Positions 9,380 through 19,932 of a DNA stretch of 64,000 bases are shown piece after piece. How positions within the stretch are numbered: the first letter of the stretch is position 1; each line of letters opens with the position of its first letter. The notes below the pieces were generated by a model. It saw only the letters and a list, made by a program, of their open reading frames with translations, searched no databases and was not told the origin of the DNA. The stretch lies in NCBI GenBank assembly GCA_014526335.1, contig JACTAT010000011.1, forward strand, positions 620,001 to 684,000, given 5' to 3'. This DNA is from Chrysaora quinquecirrha (lineage: Eukaryota; Cnidaria; Scyphozoa; Semaeostomeae; Pelagiidae). The position numbers and the translations under genes were made by a program.

Positions 9380-10480
9380 TTTTTTGGTGAAAAGATTGCA
9401 TGCAGCAGGTAAAGTTGCAGACAGCAGTACTTTAGAGTTGCAGTATAGGCCAAGCAGTGAAGCGAACTTTTTTGCAATCTCTGGAGTGCAAGAGGCTAGG
9501 TTACCTGCATCTGTGGTATAGAGTTGCAATGATAGTTCATCCTTTCTTTGTGTTTATTGCCACCTCAAGCTTTTTATTGCAAGATTAGAAGCGCTAGAGT
9601 CTTGATACTGGTAGCAGTACTTGGAACTTGCTTCATAGGCTTAGCAGATCTGTAGGTCTTTATTGCAAGCTCAGCAATGCTAGGGACTAGACACAGGCAA
9701 CAGTACGAAGGAGTTGCGATGTTGGCACAGCAGTGCTACAAGTTTTTGTTGCAAGATTAGAAGTGCAAGAGTCTTTATACTGGCAGCGGTCGGAAGTTCC
9801 TATATAGGCTTAGCAATACTGCAGGTATTTATTGCAAGTTCACCAATGCTAGGGACAAAATATAGGCAATTTTGCTAAGGAGTTGCAATGTAAACACAGA
9901 AGTGCCAAAAAGCCACAGCAAAGCAGTGCAAATTCTTTTTGCAAGTTAAGCAGTGCTTGGATGCAGGCAGCAGTACTATAAAGTTGTAATGTAGGCTCAG
10001 CAGTGCTACAAATTTTATGTTGTTGCACGTTTTGCAGTGCTATGGCATAGCAGTACTATAGACTTGCAAGGTTTAGCAGTCTTGGTTATAACAAGACAAT
10101 AGAGTAGCAGTACTTTAGGCTTGCAATGCAGATATAGCAGTACTACCAGCTTTTTATGGCACGATTAGCAGTACTTGAGGCATGATATGGGCAGCAGTAT
10201 CAAAGGGTTGTAATGTGAGCTTAGCAGTGCTTGAATTTTATGGTTTTGCACAGTAAGATGAGCAGTGCAAGTTCTTACTGCAAGCTCAGCAGTGCTGGGG
10301 TCCAGTATGCAGGCAGCTATACTATAGGATGGCTTTATAGCCTAAGCAGTGCTGCAAGATTTTGGGTAAGCTCAGTGGGGCTACAAGTTGATGCTAATAT
10401 TGCAAATTTACAATATAAAGCAAGCCACAGAAGCACTGTTGTATTGAAACGTCAATCAAGCTCTTGAACTTGAGAAGATG
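9380..10480 (+). repeat. Degenerate ~170-bp tandem repeats rich in AGCAGTNCT
   Basis: Successive copies share GCAAGATTAGAAG(C/T)GC...GATACTGG (9,579 and 9,750) and ATTGCAAG(C/T)TCA(G/C)CAATGCTAGGGAC (about 9,662 and 9,830), a spacing near 170. AGCAGTACT or AGCAGTGCT recurs every 30-60 bases. Non-coding; it grades into the tighter palindrome array to its right. Confidence 0.7.
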
Positions 10481-10649
10481 GCTGCAAGATCAAGTTTGTA
10501 GTGACGTATTTTTTTTTATAAGTTCAGGGCAGTTCAGTCCAGTTTAGTGCAGAAAACTGCTTTTTTGTTGACGATTTGTTTGTTGGCCGGTCAATGACCA
10601 CTTGTAAATTGTAGTGACTAGCAGGTCTCAGTTAATCAGATGCAATGCA

Positions 10650-11006
10650 AGCACAGCAGTGTTACTAAGCCCAGCGGGGCTACGATGTGATGCTAGCACA
10701 GCAGTGCTATGAAGCCCATTAGGGCTATGCAAGCACAGCAGTACTATTAAGCCAAGCGGGCTATGCTAGTACAGCCGTGCTACTAAGCCCAGCGGGGCTA
10801 CGATGTGATGCTAGCACAGCAGTGCTATGAAGCCCAGGGGGGGCTATGCAAGCACAGCGGTGCTATAAAGCCCAGCCGGGCTACAATGTGATGCAAGCAC
10901 AGCAGTGCTATGAAGCCCAGCGGGGTTATGCAAGCACAGCAGTGCAACAAACTTTTCGTGCCAGCACAAAAGTGCTACGAATTTCTCTTGTAAGCACAGC
11001 AGTGCT
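10650..11006 (+). repeat. Array of 14-bp palindromes with 5-bp stems
   Basis: About sixteen near-regular units alternate between AGCAC-AGCA-GTGCT and AGCCC-AGCG-GGGCT. Examples lie at 10,668-10,681, 10,695-10,708, 10,713-10,726, 10,786-10,799, 10,813-10,826, 10,851-10,864, 10,869-10,882, 10,896-10,909, 10,963-10,976 and 10,993-11,006. Loops vary (AGCA, AGCG, AGCC, ATTA, AAAA) while most stems stay paired. Spacers of 4-5 bases (ATGA, ATGCA) or 13 bases (ACGATGTGATGCT) alternate. Confidence 0.8.
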
Positions 11007-11234
11007 GTAGGATGTTCTTGTAAGCTCAGCAGGGAATTATGATCAAGCACCTTAATGTGACCAGAATGCTGCAAGTGGAGGTGATGTTTTTTTTTCTTTT
11101 GCGTTATTTTTTCGTTTGGTAGCAGGCACGCTTTGACGTCTTTGCTGTCAAGACTCTTTATAGGTTTTTGTGGGGGAAACATTTCATCATCATGAGTTCA
11201 GCAGATACTGACTCAGATTCATGTTTTATGGCGG

Positions 11235-11517
11235 GAATTTCACAATTCTTTACACAATAACCTATCCCAAATATTATGATTAATGCTGATTAGCTTTAAA
11301 GATCTCTTTTCAGGTGCAGAAGATGCTGAGCCATGGTGCAATCCTCTAACCCTCCCTGATGATTTATGATCTACATGATAGGATATGTCAAATTTTCTTT
11401 ATATCGAGGGGACCCTGTCTTTCAATAATTGATTGATTTTGTACTTTATAAATCACTGTAAAGTGATCTCTTGGTTCTCTCTGGTGTTTATCTGGCTAGG
11501 AGTATTCAACTATTAAA
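11235..11517 (+). repeat. End block B, copy 1
   Basis: Runs from CACAATTCTTTACACAATAA through GAAGATGCTGAGCCATGG to GGAGTATTCAACTATTAA. It is repeated at 11,805-12,090 with about 90% identity by eye. It closes the unit opened by block A at 8,200. Confidence 0.8.
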
Positions 11518-12090
11518 TATAGATAAAACTAGTTTTATAGAAGTTAATAGTAGTACAGAGAATTTTGCATGGTGCTCTCAAGGGATGCATTCATGGGTGA
11601 TTTCATGTGTCACCTTCACGTATTTATGAGACTTTCTAGGTATAAAAGAGCAGATATTGCTCAGTTGGGTTGCACGTTTTGTTCGCTTTGGTGGTAGCAC
11701 AAGATTTTTTGCCCCACCGTCCTTTCCTTGGAACATGAAGTCCTTTTTTGGTATGGTTTTTTCTTGTTGTAAGTTTGTTCTCACAGCCTGTACAATGGTT
11801 CGGGAATTTCACAATTCTTTACACAATAACCTATCCCAAATATTATGATTAATGCTGATTAGCTTTGAAGAATTCTTTTCAGGTGCAGAAGATGCTGAGC
11901 CATGGTGCAATCCTCCAACCGTCCCTGATGATTTATGACCTACATGATACCATATGACAAATGGTCAATATAATGAGGGACCCTGTCTTTCAATATTTGA
12001 TTGATTTTGTATTTTATAAATCAACGTAAAGTGTTCTCTTGATTTTCTCTGGTGTTTATCTGGTTAGGAGTATTCAACTATTAACACTTT
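11515..12090 (+). repeat. Short A-B derivative (A 11,515-11,715; B 11,805-12,090)
   Basis: The same A and B blocks as in the long unit occur again in the same order, but only about 90 bases apart, head to tail with the first unit. A TATA box (GGTATAAAAGAGCAG, about 11,640-11,652) is intact in this copy. This looks like an internally deleted, non-autonomous form of the same element, or one split terminal repeat of a larger one. A very short shared motif, GTTAATAG at the start of A and CTATTAAC at the end of B, could be a terminal inverted repeat. Confidence 0.65.
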
Positions 12091-12094
12091 ATAA

Positions 12095-12630
12095 TACCTC
12101 TTTTTGTTGATTCCCGCCTTACTTTTTCTCTTCTTCCTTACCTTAGACCAAGTGGCGAATAGCTCTGCACTTTTACAAAATAGGGATAATATTCCCTACA
12201 TGCGCAAAATACTAGACACACATTCCAAACAACTATGGCAAAAATGCAATCAACAAAAATCTAAATAAACAAATAAGAAAATCTATTCCAATTGATAATA
12301 TAATCAATATTGGAAACTTCCAACCTAGCAATAAACAAAAAGAGATATTGAACAAGGGACTCTCGTCCCACACCCCCTAGAATTGACAGACTTGCCAGGA
12401 TTCAAGACCGAAGACAATTGGAGAGATTACTGTATGACTGAACAAATGGTCAAAAGAAGAGGTAAAGGGGTAAGTCTGCACCTGGAGTTGATATTGCTCT
12501 TCCCGTTTTAACTTTTTTATCACTATTTTTACTCTTTTTCTTAATTATCTACTTTTTATTATTTTTCAACACTACCTAAAAATGGCTAGTGTTGCCAAAC
12601 TTGTACTCAGAAATGCAAATGAGTCGATGT
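12095..12630. other. No gene recognised; right edge of the insertion
   Basis: A pyrimidine-rich stretch and a GTGGCGAATAGCTCT block (about 12,150), related to the one at about 1,150. A non-repetitive stretch with short frames such as LTDLPGFKTEDNW follows, then a second T-rich tract. The polymerase homology resumes at about 12,640. Confidence 0.6.
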
Positions 12631-12637
12631 ATTTGAT

Positions 12638-14125
12638 TCAATGAATATTTCTTTCCTTGCCATCTTCATTCACCTCAGGATGAGCACCAATCTGTGCAGT
12701 CATGATCTTTTCTCTCGAATTGGCAATGATCTTTGTATTTCTACCTTTCAAATTCTTCAGGATATGATGCATGTTATACCCTTTTAGATTGTGGAAGACG
12801 ATCGGGATCGGGTGAGTGTTTGCTATTATATTCAGATGATTAGAGTTGCAATACTTGCAAGCAGATCCTCTGTATTTTCCAGCAATGTGACAGTGATCTT
12901 TGTCTTTCTTTCTATCCTTGTCATCAAATAGCTGCTTGCAGAAATAGCAGTGTCTAGCCATATCAAGTCTAATCATCAGCATGGTTCTCTTGAAGACTGT
13001 TCAGCTTTCATCATTCAATTTATCTGGTCTATTCATCAACACCTCCATGCAGTCTTCACCAGTATAGCATTCTAATGGTTGTTGCCATCTATCATCAATT
13101 GATTTGACATAAATGCAATAACTCATCAGCTTGTGTTCTTGATAAGCAGCTCTCCTGTTTGAGCTTTCCAAAATGGATTCCGTATCTGCATAGCTGATGA
13201 ATGGTAGCCAGCTCTGATGCTTGAAATGTTCAAACTTTACTTCTGTACCTTGAGGAAATTTACCAGCTTGAGGGGTCTGACATAGCTTTTGATGCTTTTC
13301 CACATTTTTTTGAGTTGTACACGATGATAAGCATAGAGGACAGTAAAAACGCTTTCCATGATACTTGTGACCATCAAGACCTGCTAAAAGATGGCTAAAG
13401 TCCTTTATCCAGCAATAGTGACTCTCATCATCCTCATTGGTTATTAATAACAAATGTATATGTTTTTCAGGTTAAACTTTAGTTGTTTTTACTGGTACAA
13501 TTGAACCATCTTCATCCATATAGATGTTGATTGTAATATTATTATTTATTGCAAATGTATCAATCATCTTTGTATCTGATGCTTTTACTGGAAATGTCAA
13601 TCCTTCACAGTTAAGTTCATCCAAGTATGGTTGATACTTTGCAACTCTCTGAACATTTATCATCTTTGTTCTGTACATTGATGACAGCCTTCTTGTTTTT
13701 AATATATGTAGGTAGTTGTAAATATTTTCCACCACGGATTGCTTCATAATCAAACAGCTTCACTTGCAGTTTGGTAAACCTTGTAAATATCCAACCACTT
13801 CCATTCTCCAAGAATTTATCAGCCTTGTCCTGTAGTATGTTGATAGCTTCAACTACATAATCTTCAACATCGGCTTACTCAGACCTTAACGGCGCTTGTA
13901 CGCTGGTTCTGAATGTGGGTGGTGGTTCTGTAACTATAAGTTTATCACCATACTTCTTAAATTCTACATCGATAGTGATATAATACTTTATACCCTGTTT
14001 GTGACCTGGCGATTCCTTGTGAGATTTAACACTCTGTCAAACAATTTCCCACATACATTGCAAGCGATTTTTCTTCACTTGCTATATTTAGCAGCTGAGC
14101 TTTCTCCCTTGTGTGATCTCTTCAT
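12638..14125 (-). pseudogene. polB: Polinton DNA polymerase B, N-terminal and exonuclease part
   Basis: 5' part of the polymerase gene on -. The likely start ATG is at 14,125-14,123. A zinc-finger-like CNVCGKLF segment follows (about 14,060), with in-frame stops nearby. Next come GSGWIFTRFTKLQVKL and KKAVINVQNKDDKC (about 13,690-13,800), then a frame change with apparent loss of sequence, then NNNITINIYMDEDGSI and a stop near 13,471. A second Cys/His region follows (FYCPLCLSSC...KHQKLC, about 13,270-13,350), then the exonuclease Asp motif PFISYADTESIL (about 13,190). Finally the DKDHCHIAGKYRGSAC and FHNLKGYNMHHIL segments (12,740-12,910). Homology breaks near 12,640. Promoter block at 14,190-14,370 directly upstream. 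Confidence 0.85.
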
Positions 14126-14189
14126 GATTAATTTCTAGCTAGACTGATTTCGCTTTATGCTTTATAGAGATGATTTGAACATCACATTC

Positions 14190-14370
14190 AAATTATTACG
14201 CCATCATAATTAACCAATCAGATTGTAGGATTATTAGGGACTTTCCCTTTTTCTGGAAAGTTCTAACCAATTAGATTTTAGAATTATCAGGGACTTTCCC
14301 GTTTCGTGAGGGACTTTCCCTTTTTCTGGAAAGTTCTAACCAATCAGATGGCAGGATTATTACGTCATTT
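14190..14370 (-). promoter_or_regulatory. Polymerase promoter with three kB sites, CCAAT boxes and CRE-like site
   Basis: Three perfect GGGACTTTCC sequences at 14,237-14,246, 14,290-14,299 and 14,310-14,319. Three CCAAT or near-CCAAT boxes (TAACCAATCAGA at 14,211-14,222; CTAACCAATTAGA at about 14,264; CTAACCAATCAGA at 14,337-14,348). TTACGTCA at 14,360-14,367, with a weaker TTACGCCA near 14,197. Two TTTTTCTGGAAAGTTCTAACC repeats link them. GGGACTTTCC is the classical immunoglobulin-kappa/HIV-type kB site. Placement just upstream of the polymerase ATG on - suggests it drives that gene. Confidence 0.6.
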
Positions 14371-14469
14371 TAGAACCTTTCCCCGGACTCTTGAAAACAA
14401 GGTTGTAGAAACCATCGGACTAGTTCAATAAAACCATCGCACTATAGCGCGACGTGATGACATCACTGC

Positions 14470-15131
14470 CCTCGGACGCCCATGCTCTCTGAGATATCAG
14501 CAATAGGCATAAACTTTCCAAAATCACTTGGGGATACTGATTCTTCACTAATCTGAACAACATCTTTACACTTTTTGCAGATTTGGATAATACCAGAGAG
14601 CTGGCTGTGCAAACAATCTAACAGATAGGACATAGAATTTGTTGATTACAACTTTCTGATGTGTTGCGAGAGACTATTTAGTATGACCATGCTGTCTTGT
14701 TTGAAAATCAAAGTGACATAGTGACTTTTACCATCATGGAATAAAAAACGATCATCATCTTCAGCATAAATGCAGTGCTTAACTTCTGGAAATAGGGCAT
14801 TGTGGTCCTTGTTATTGATATTATCTTCAAGCAGTTGCTTCAGTATCATATCCACACGCTTTCAGCCATATCCTGCACCAGTGGCAGCACTTTCAAGTAC
14901 AGTTTCCAGGTAGTCCCTGGATAAGCTTCGCATTCTTTCAAGCTTTATCTTTGCAAGCCCATCAAATTTCATTGCTTGAATCAACCAGAGAACATCGGCT
15001 TCAAAATATAACTCATCACATGTAAAAAAATCAAAGTCACCAATGTCTTTAGTAGTTGAATTGTTAAGGGCACAAAGTCCACACAGCATGCTGCTTCCCT
15101 GGCAAAAGAGCTGAAAGAAAATAATGTGCAT
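14470..15131 (-). pseudogene. Josephin-like cysteine protease, C-terminal product of a Ginger-like element
   Basis: A likely exon starts at about 15,114 after a TTTTCTTTCAG acceptor. SMLCGLCALNN (15,061-15,095) has the Cys context of Josephin-type deubiquitinases. It is followed by TCDELYFEADVLWLI and later HYVTLIF (about 14,720) and VILNSLS (about 14,680), which could supply the catalytic His and Asn. A TGA at about 14,862-14,864 interrupts one continuous frame. After a stop at 14,646 the homology-like text continues in another frame with ICKKCKDVV to about 14,470. Ginger-type transposons are known to carry deubiquitinase- or SUMO-protease-like domains, which fits the integrase upstream on the same strand. 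The family assignment is by motif only. Confidence 0.45.
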
Positions 15132-15139
15132 TTAACAGC

Positions 15140-15870
15140 GGAATTGAAAAGTTGTTAATACATGGCAGGGATATTGACAAAGCTATTTCATGCATTATAT
15201 TTTCAAAGGCAACAACATATCTGAGAGAGCCTATCCAAGAGATGACACTGATATGGAAAGTTCATGTTAAATAATCTACCTATATAATATCACTTTAGTT
15301 CTAAATTATGGGAGAGTATTTCCAACATTTTCACAAATTTCTTCAAGCAAGTGTCAAATCTGAAGGCAAATTGTTGTCATTTTAGTGTTCAGAAAGTTCT
15401 ATATAACTTTTCCTACTTCCACTAATTGAAGGGTGTATCATGACCTCATAAAAGTCCACATTTTCAAATTATCCCAAAGCCCCTGGTTTATTAGAGAGAC
15501 ATCTTGTTTGCAAATAGGATAGGGGCTAATTATAAAGAACTCTTGATCTTGGGCTGGGCAAATTTGATTGGCCTCCTACATTTGACAGAAAAATTGGTAA
15601 CAGGTCGAGTCCCCCACTACCAACTTGCCCTGCCTTAACATGATCAAGTCAGACCCTCTTTCAAGTCATGCTGCCGAACCTTCAAAGTCAACTTGCCCCC
15701 ATCTGTCAGTGTGATAAAAAAAAGTTTTGGGGCAAAGCCCCGTAACGTTAAACATTTATAGGTCAGTGGGGGCCCGTCGACTTTTGAGATGGGGCAAGTC
15801 GACTTTGAAAGTGGGGCGAGTTGGCAATAGGGGTGAGTTGACTAGAACAAAAAAAATATTTTAGTTATTG
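15140..15870. other. No gene recognised; G-rich repeats of GGGGCAAGT/GTCGACTTT
   Basis: Between the protease and the next coding fragment. From 15,690 to 15,840 the motifs GTCGACTTT and GGGGCAAGT or GGGGCGAGT recur four to five times, giving a local G-rich patch on +. No coding sequence is supported. Confidence 0.6.
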
Positions 15871-15875
15871 AGAAT

Positions 15876-16985
15876 TCATATCTGATAATCCTCATTTTGA
15901 AATGTGAGTGTTCTACATTCAAGTGTATTTTGCATCTCTTTTAATGTCCCTGTTCCAATGGTGCTACTGATGTACTGAATATTGTCCACAGTATTATTGT
16001 GAGTAACTGTTGTTCCAACAGAAAATGATCTCATCCAAGTATGAAGAAATTGCAGCTGTTTCTTGCACTTGCCATGCCTGCTATCATTTAGCAACATTTC
16101 CAATTTCCCGATATCTATCTTAGAATTTCCTGATGGCTATTTCTCCAGCAGTTTCTTTGGAAGTTTTGTTATTCTCAGCTGCTGTCTACCAATGTTAACT
16201 GGGAAGGAACTATGGAATGGAGCCTAGAGAAGATCTTCAACTGAAACACTTGTTGGGGCTTCCGAGTTTTGCTGCAGAGCTGGTTGCACCCCTCTTTGTT
16301 TCCCTTCTTTCTTTAAGTGTTCTTTTCTTTGTTTCGTTGCTTTATTTTTATTGCTCCCTTTTCGAATATTTTTATTAGTTTTTTTTTCTTTCAAACATTC
16401 TTCCTTGCAGTCTTTGTTGTTGTTCCAACTTTGGGTGTGCATTGGGCAGCTTTCGGTCGCAAATTAATTCCACATCTGTGAGCAAAACTCATTGCACTTT
16501 CTTTTCAACATGAGTGGGAACAAGATTTCTTACTTTCAAAGCACTGGACACAATTGTGGTCTTCAGAAGCACCATATTTTGCAAGATGATTGATGAATGG
16601 ATTGCTCAAACATTCTTTCTGGGCATTTCCCCAACTAACTGTTGCATAAAAAAAATGCAAATCCCTGCTTCTTTAGCCGATCCAATGCCAGTGTGTAATT
16701 CTTCTTTAGCTCCAAGCTAAATTCTACTTCTATGGAGACAAGCAAGCTTGAAAGAGCACCAAGATCTAAAACTTAATGGAATTCCTTCATCATTTCCATC
16801 TGATTTCGTAGCATCTGGGGCAATATCATCTTCATTCTTAAACTTTTGTAAAGAGAACAACGGGTGTCTAAACCAAAGTTGGCAATGACCTTTAAAACAC
16901 TTCTTCGAGTGGGAATCTTATCACCTTCCATTTCATCCAGCTGGGTTTTGAGTTCTTCATCACTCTCCTAGAAGAAAAACATGAA
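15876..16985 (-). pseudogene. Unrecognised coding fragments of the Ginger-like element
   Basis: Several short frames on - have protein-like composition. They are EDYQI-ending 15,876-16,103 (HTWMRSFSVGTT), a Lys/Asn-rich piece at 16,224-16,442, a Cys-containing stretch at about 16,450-16,650 (HLAKYGASEDHNCVQCFESKKSC) and EELKTQLDEMEGDKIPTRRS at about 16,900-16,970. They lie between the integrase C-terminus and the protease and are probably decayed internal exons of the same element. I cannot name a domain. Confidence 0.3.
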
Positions 16986-17689
16986 TTGGGACTTCATGGA
17001 CCATATTACTGTGCAGAAATGTTGAATGAAACATTTTCACAATCACCAGGCCCTACCAGGAACATTTGAAATAAAAAATAATTGGATTGGGATTTGGGGG
17101 TATTGTGGATATAACAGACTTTCTCCTACAAAATATCAAATAATTAAAATTGTAAATACAAAATATTGGAAACAACACAATGGCCAGGTTGATTTAAGAT
17201 TTGTGAAAGAACTTATTTTCGTAGAGCAAGCCACTTCTTAAAATAGTTAACATGGAAGGATGGTGGTAATTCTCTCTCTGGAATAATTTTATAATTTGGT
17301 TTTCTTGGTAGTTTCCAAACATGAAATGATCTACAGATTTTGAAAGGAAACATTAAATATCGTGGGCTCTCTTTAACAGTGTTAATAACCAAATGTACAA
17401 TAATACTCTGTTACAGCTTTATGAATGACTAATTTTACATTTTGTTCCAGGAAACATTTTTGATAGAGCTTAGCAAAATGTAGGCAGTCAAGTATGTAAA
17501 AATCACATCATCCTTGTTCTTCAAAAGGACTTAATATTTGAGTTACTTCAAAAGCAACATCAATAGAATTATTTCTCTTGTTTTCTGGCCCTAGGATCTA
17601 GTTCAGTATTCTGCTGTACTTGAGGGTATAGAAGCTGTATGCAGCTGCGTGTTACTATATATACTGTAAAAATTTTCAAGTTGCAAACT

Positions 17690-19560
17690 ATAATTGGCTT
17701 ACCCTAACATCTCGACTTTGACCATCTCTCCTTTTAAAAAAATATTTCTGCTCTTCCACTCCATCAACTGTAGAAACTTTGTACATGCCACCAGGCAGCA
17801 CCTCTGTTATTCTGGCTTCACGATTTCAGGCTGGAATGGATCTTTTGGTGCAGGCTTTCCTCTGAATGAGGCATAATGTGGATTTCTGCGAAGAACATTG
17901 TCGCCAACATTAAATTTTCTCTCTGGAAATGCTTTAAATCATCTTTGTATGTTCCTGTGTATCATGTGTTCAGTGGTTTCTAATGCATTCAGATGACTTG
18001 TCATTACTCTAGCAGTCCATGAAAAAAGAGATGCTTTATATCTTTTTATAGACCATTCCTATTCTTCATAGATTCTTGGCTCCTCAACAGGTTCAGTTTC
18101 TCCAGAGAAAGTCTCCAGGGCGATATCTTTGTTCTCGATAACGCCCATTGACAATGAGGCACTAGCACAAGATTGGTATATTGCAGTGAAGTTGAAATCG
18201 TCCTTTTCTTCAACTTCTTCTTCTTCTTCCATTTTATCATCGAAGATCTCGTCATTTTCAAAGTCACTATCTTCAACATCAAAAGTGTGATCAACACTGT
18301 CTGCCCACTCATTCATAGCCGCAAATTCATAATCATCAGGAACAACAGAGAAATTTAAATTTAAGGGTTCCCTACCACAGTAAATCCTAAATGGAATATC
18401 ATTGATGGTATGGTGATTTGTATTATTTATTGTTTTGGCAACACCAGGAAGTAAGAATGGCCATTGTTGTGCTTTGTCTTCGGACTTTTTACAATGAAGT
18501 AATCTAGCTAAGTGCATTTTCACCCTCTTGTTCAAATTTTCAATTTGGCTTTGTGACTAAGGTGTCTTGGTCTCCCATGCTTCATTTCAATGCCAGTTTT
18601 TCTGCAATTAATGTCTATTATCTCTGCAACAAATTCCTTCCCGTTATCTGACTGCCAGACTGTTGGATAGCCCTCTTTTTCAAAAATAAAATAAAAATTA
18701 TGCTTTGCATGTTTTGTTCTCTAGAAAAATAGCCAACAACACTTGACAGTCAAAGCATACCGAAACTTCCAAACATTCTTTTACATAAAGCCTCTTTTCT
18801 TGTCTTCTAATGGGCAAAGGCTTGTTCATGCGGCAAGGTAAACAATCTGCAAGGAATTTATTCACAATATTTTAAGTTCCTTTGTAATAATATTTGTCAT
18901 GGAACCTTTTTCCAAGGGCATTTATCCCTTCAGGATGACAAGACAGAGTCCCATCATCCCTTCTTATGTTGTGCCTTTGGTAAACAGTTTTATCATCTTT
19001 TCTTTGTCAATCAGATCCTTAATGGCTTTAATCTCGTGTGACTTTCTATCGTATAAGTTTACAAGAATGCAAGGAATACCTTGCTCAAACAGTTCCATGG
19101 CATTGTTGTCATCACAAACAAGCTCACATATTGGCATTTTCTTGTTCTTCTTATGAAGTAAACTTTGCTTAAACTTGGCATAGAAAGCTCGTTCTTCATC
19201 AAATCCATCATCTTTTTTCTGTCTCTTGACCACACTTGCTCCAGCATGTAGCATGAGAAGGGTATTTGCCAATTTCATGTAAAACTCCAATGTCATTTCT
19301 GAGAAACTTCCACCTGAGACATAATAGAAACCAACATAAATGACAATGTTAAAACAAGTCAGCACAGCAGATTCTCTAAACAAAAGGATAAAAACATATA
19401 TGAAATTATTGAAAAAAACTTGCTTCTGACAGGGATTATCACCAATATAAATTTTGGAATGTACATTTATGCATAACATATTTCTGGTAAATTTGGCCAG
19501 CTCTGTATTACAGCACGATTGCAATTTGTCTCTGTTTCCATGTAGAAAAATCCCATTACG
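17690..19560 (-). pseudogene. Ginger-like (KRBA2-type) integrase transposase, broken
   Basis: Retroviral-integrase-type DDE transposase. On - from 19,560: an N-terminal region, then an H2C2-type finger (HPEG near 18,930; CLPC near 18,830). The second catalytic Asp is in WQSDNGKEF (18,631-18,657). The third acid is in SQSQIENLNKRV (about 18,530-18,560), which needs a frame change just before it. The core tail is WPFLLPGVAKTINNT...NDIPFRIYCGREP (18,360-18,460), followed by an acidic EEEEEVEEK segment (18,190-18,230). The C-terminal FNVGDNVLRRNP and LPGGMYKVSTVDG motifs (17,760-17,920) suit binding of DNA ends. Multiple frameshifts and stops. 17,000-17,690 has no assigned part. Confidence 0.7.
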
Positions 19561-19744
19561 TTTCTGCTTAAATAAATCATTTGCTCTAAATAAATGAAAT
19601 GGCTTTGTTATGTAAATTTTGTGTTTTTGGGCCTACAGCCATTTTAGGTCCAATACTTTTGCCCCTTATACTTCAAACACTCGGCAAATGAATGCAAAAT
19701 ACTGTGAAGGGGGGAAAAAGAATCAATTTAACTTTTTGGTATTA

Positions 19745-19900
19745 CCCGTACTTAGTACTGAAACGCAAAACACCCAAAACAACCTAAAATCACCCAAACC
19801 AACCCAAAACAAGTCAAAATCACCCATAACTCGATCAAAATGAAAACCACCCAGAAATATCCAATTTACTTTGAAATCATTTAGTAAGTGGCAAAATATC
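19745..19900 (+). repeat. Dispersed repeat, copy 1 (CACCCAAAAC-rich)
   Basis: A tract of CACCCAAAA/CCAAAACAAG-type units followed by CATAACTCGATCAAAATG, ACCACCCAGAAAT and a tail with AGTAAGTGGCAAA. The same order recurs at 36,235-36,385 in the same orientation, about 80% identical by eye. The frames it opens are low-complexity and not real. Confidence 0.7.
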
Positions 19901-19932
19901 AATGAAAATCCCAAAAAATGCACATCTCTATA

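Noticed and set aside
10650..11006. CRISPR-like array
   Set aside because: The units are 14-bp palindromes with 4-5- or 13-base, themselves repeated, spacers. There are no unique 30-40-base spacers, and the genome is eukaryotic.
11515..12090. Calling this block a solo LTR
   Set aside because: The longer unit has the same end blocks A and B but a 2.8-kb interior between them, so A-B is better read as a whole element or its deletion form. No TG...CA ends were seen.
18173..18358. Phe-rich + strand frame
   Set aside because: Antisense of the acidic Glu-rich segment of the Ginger-like integrase.
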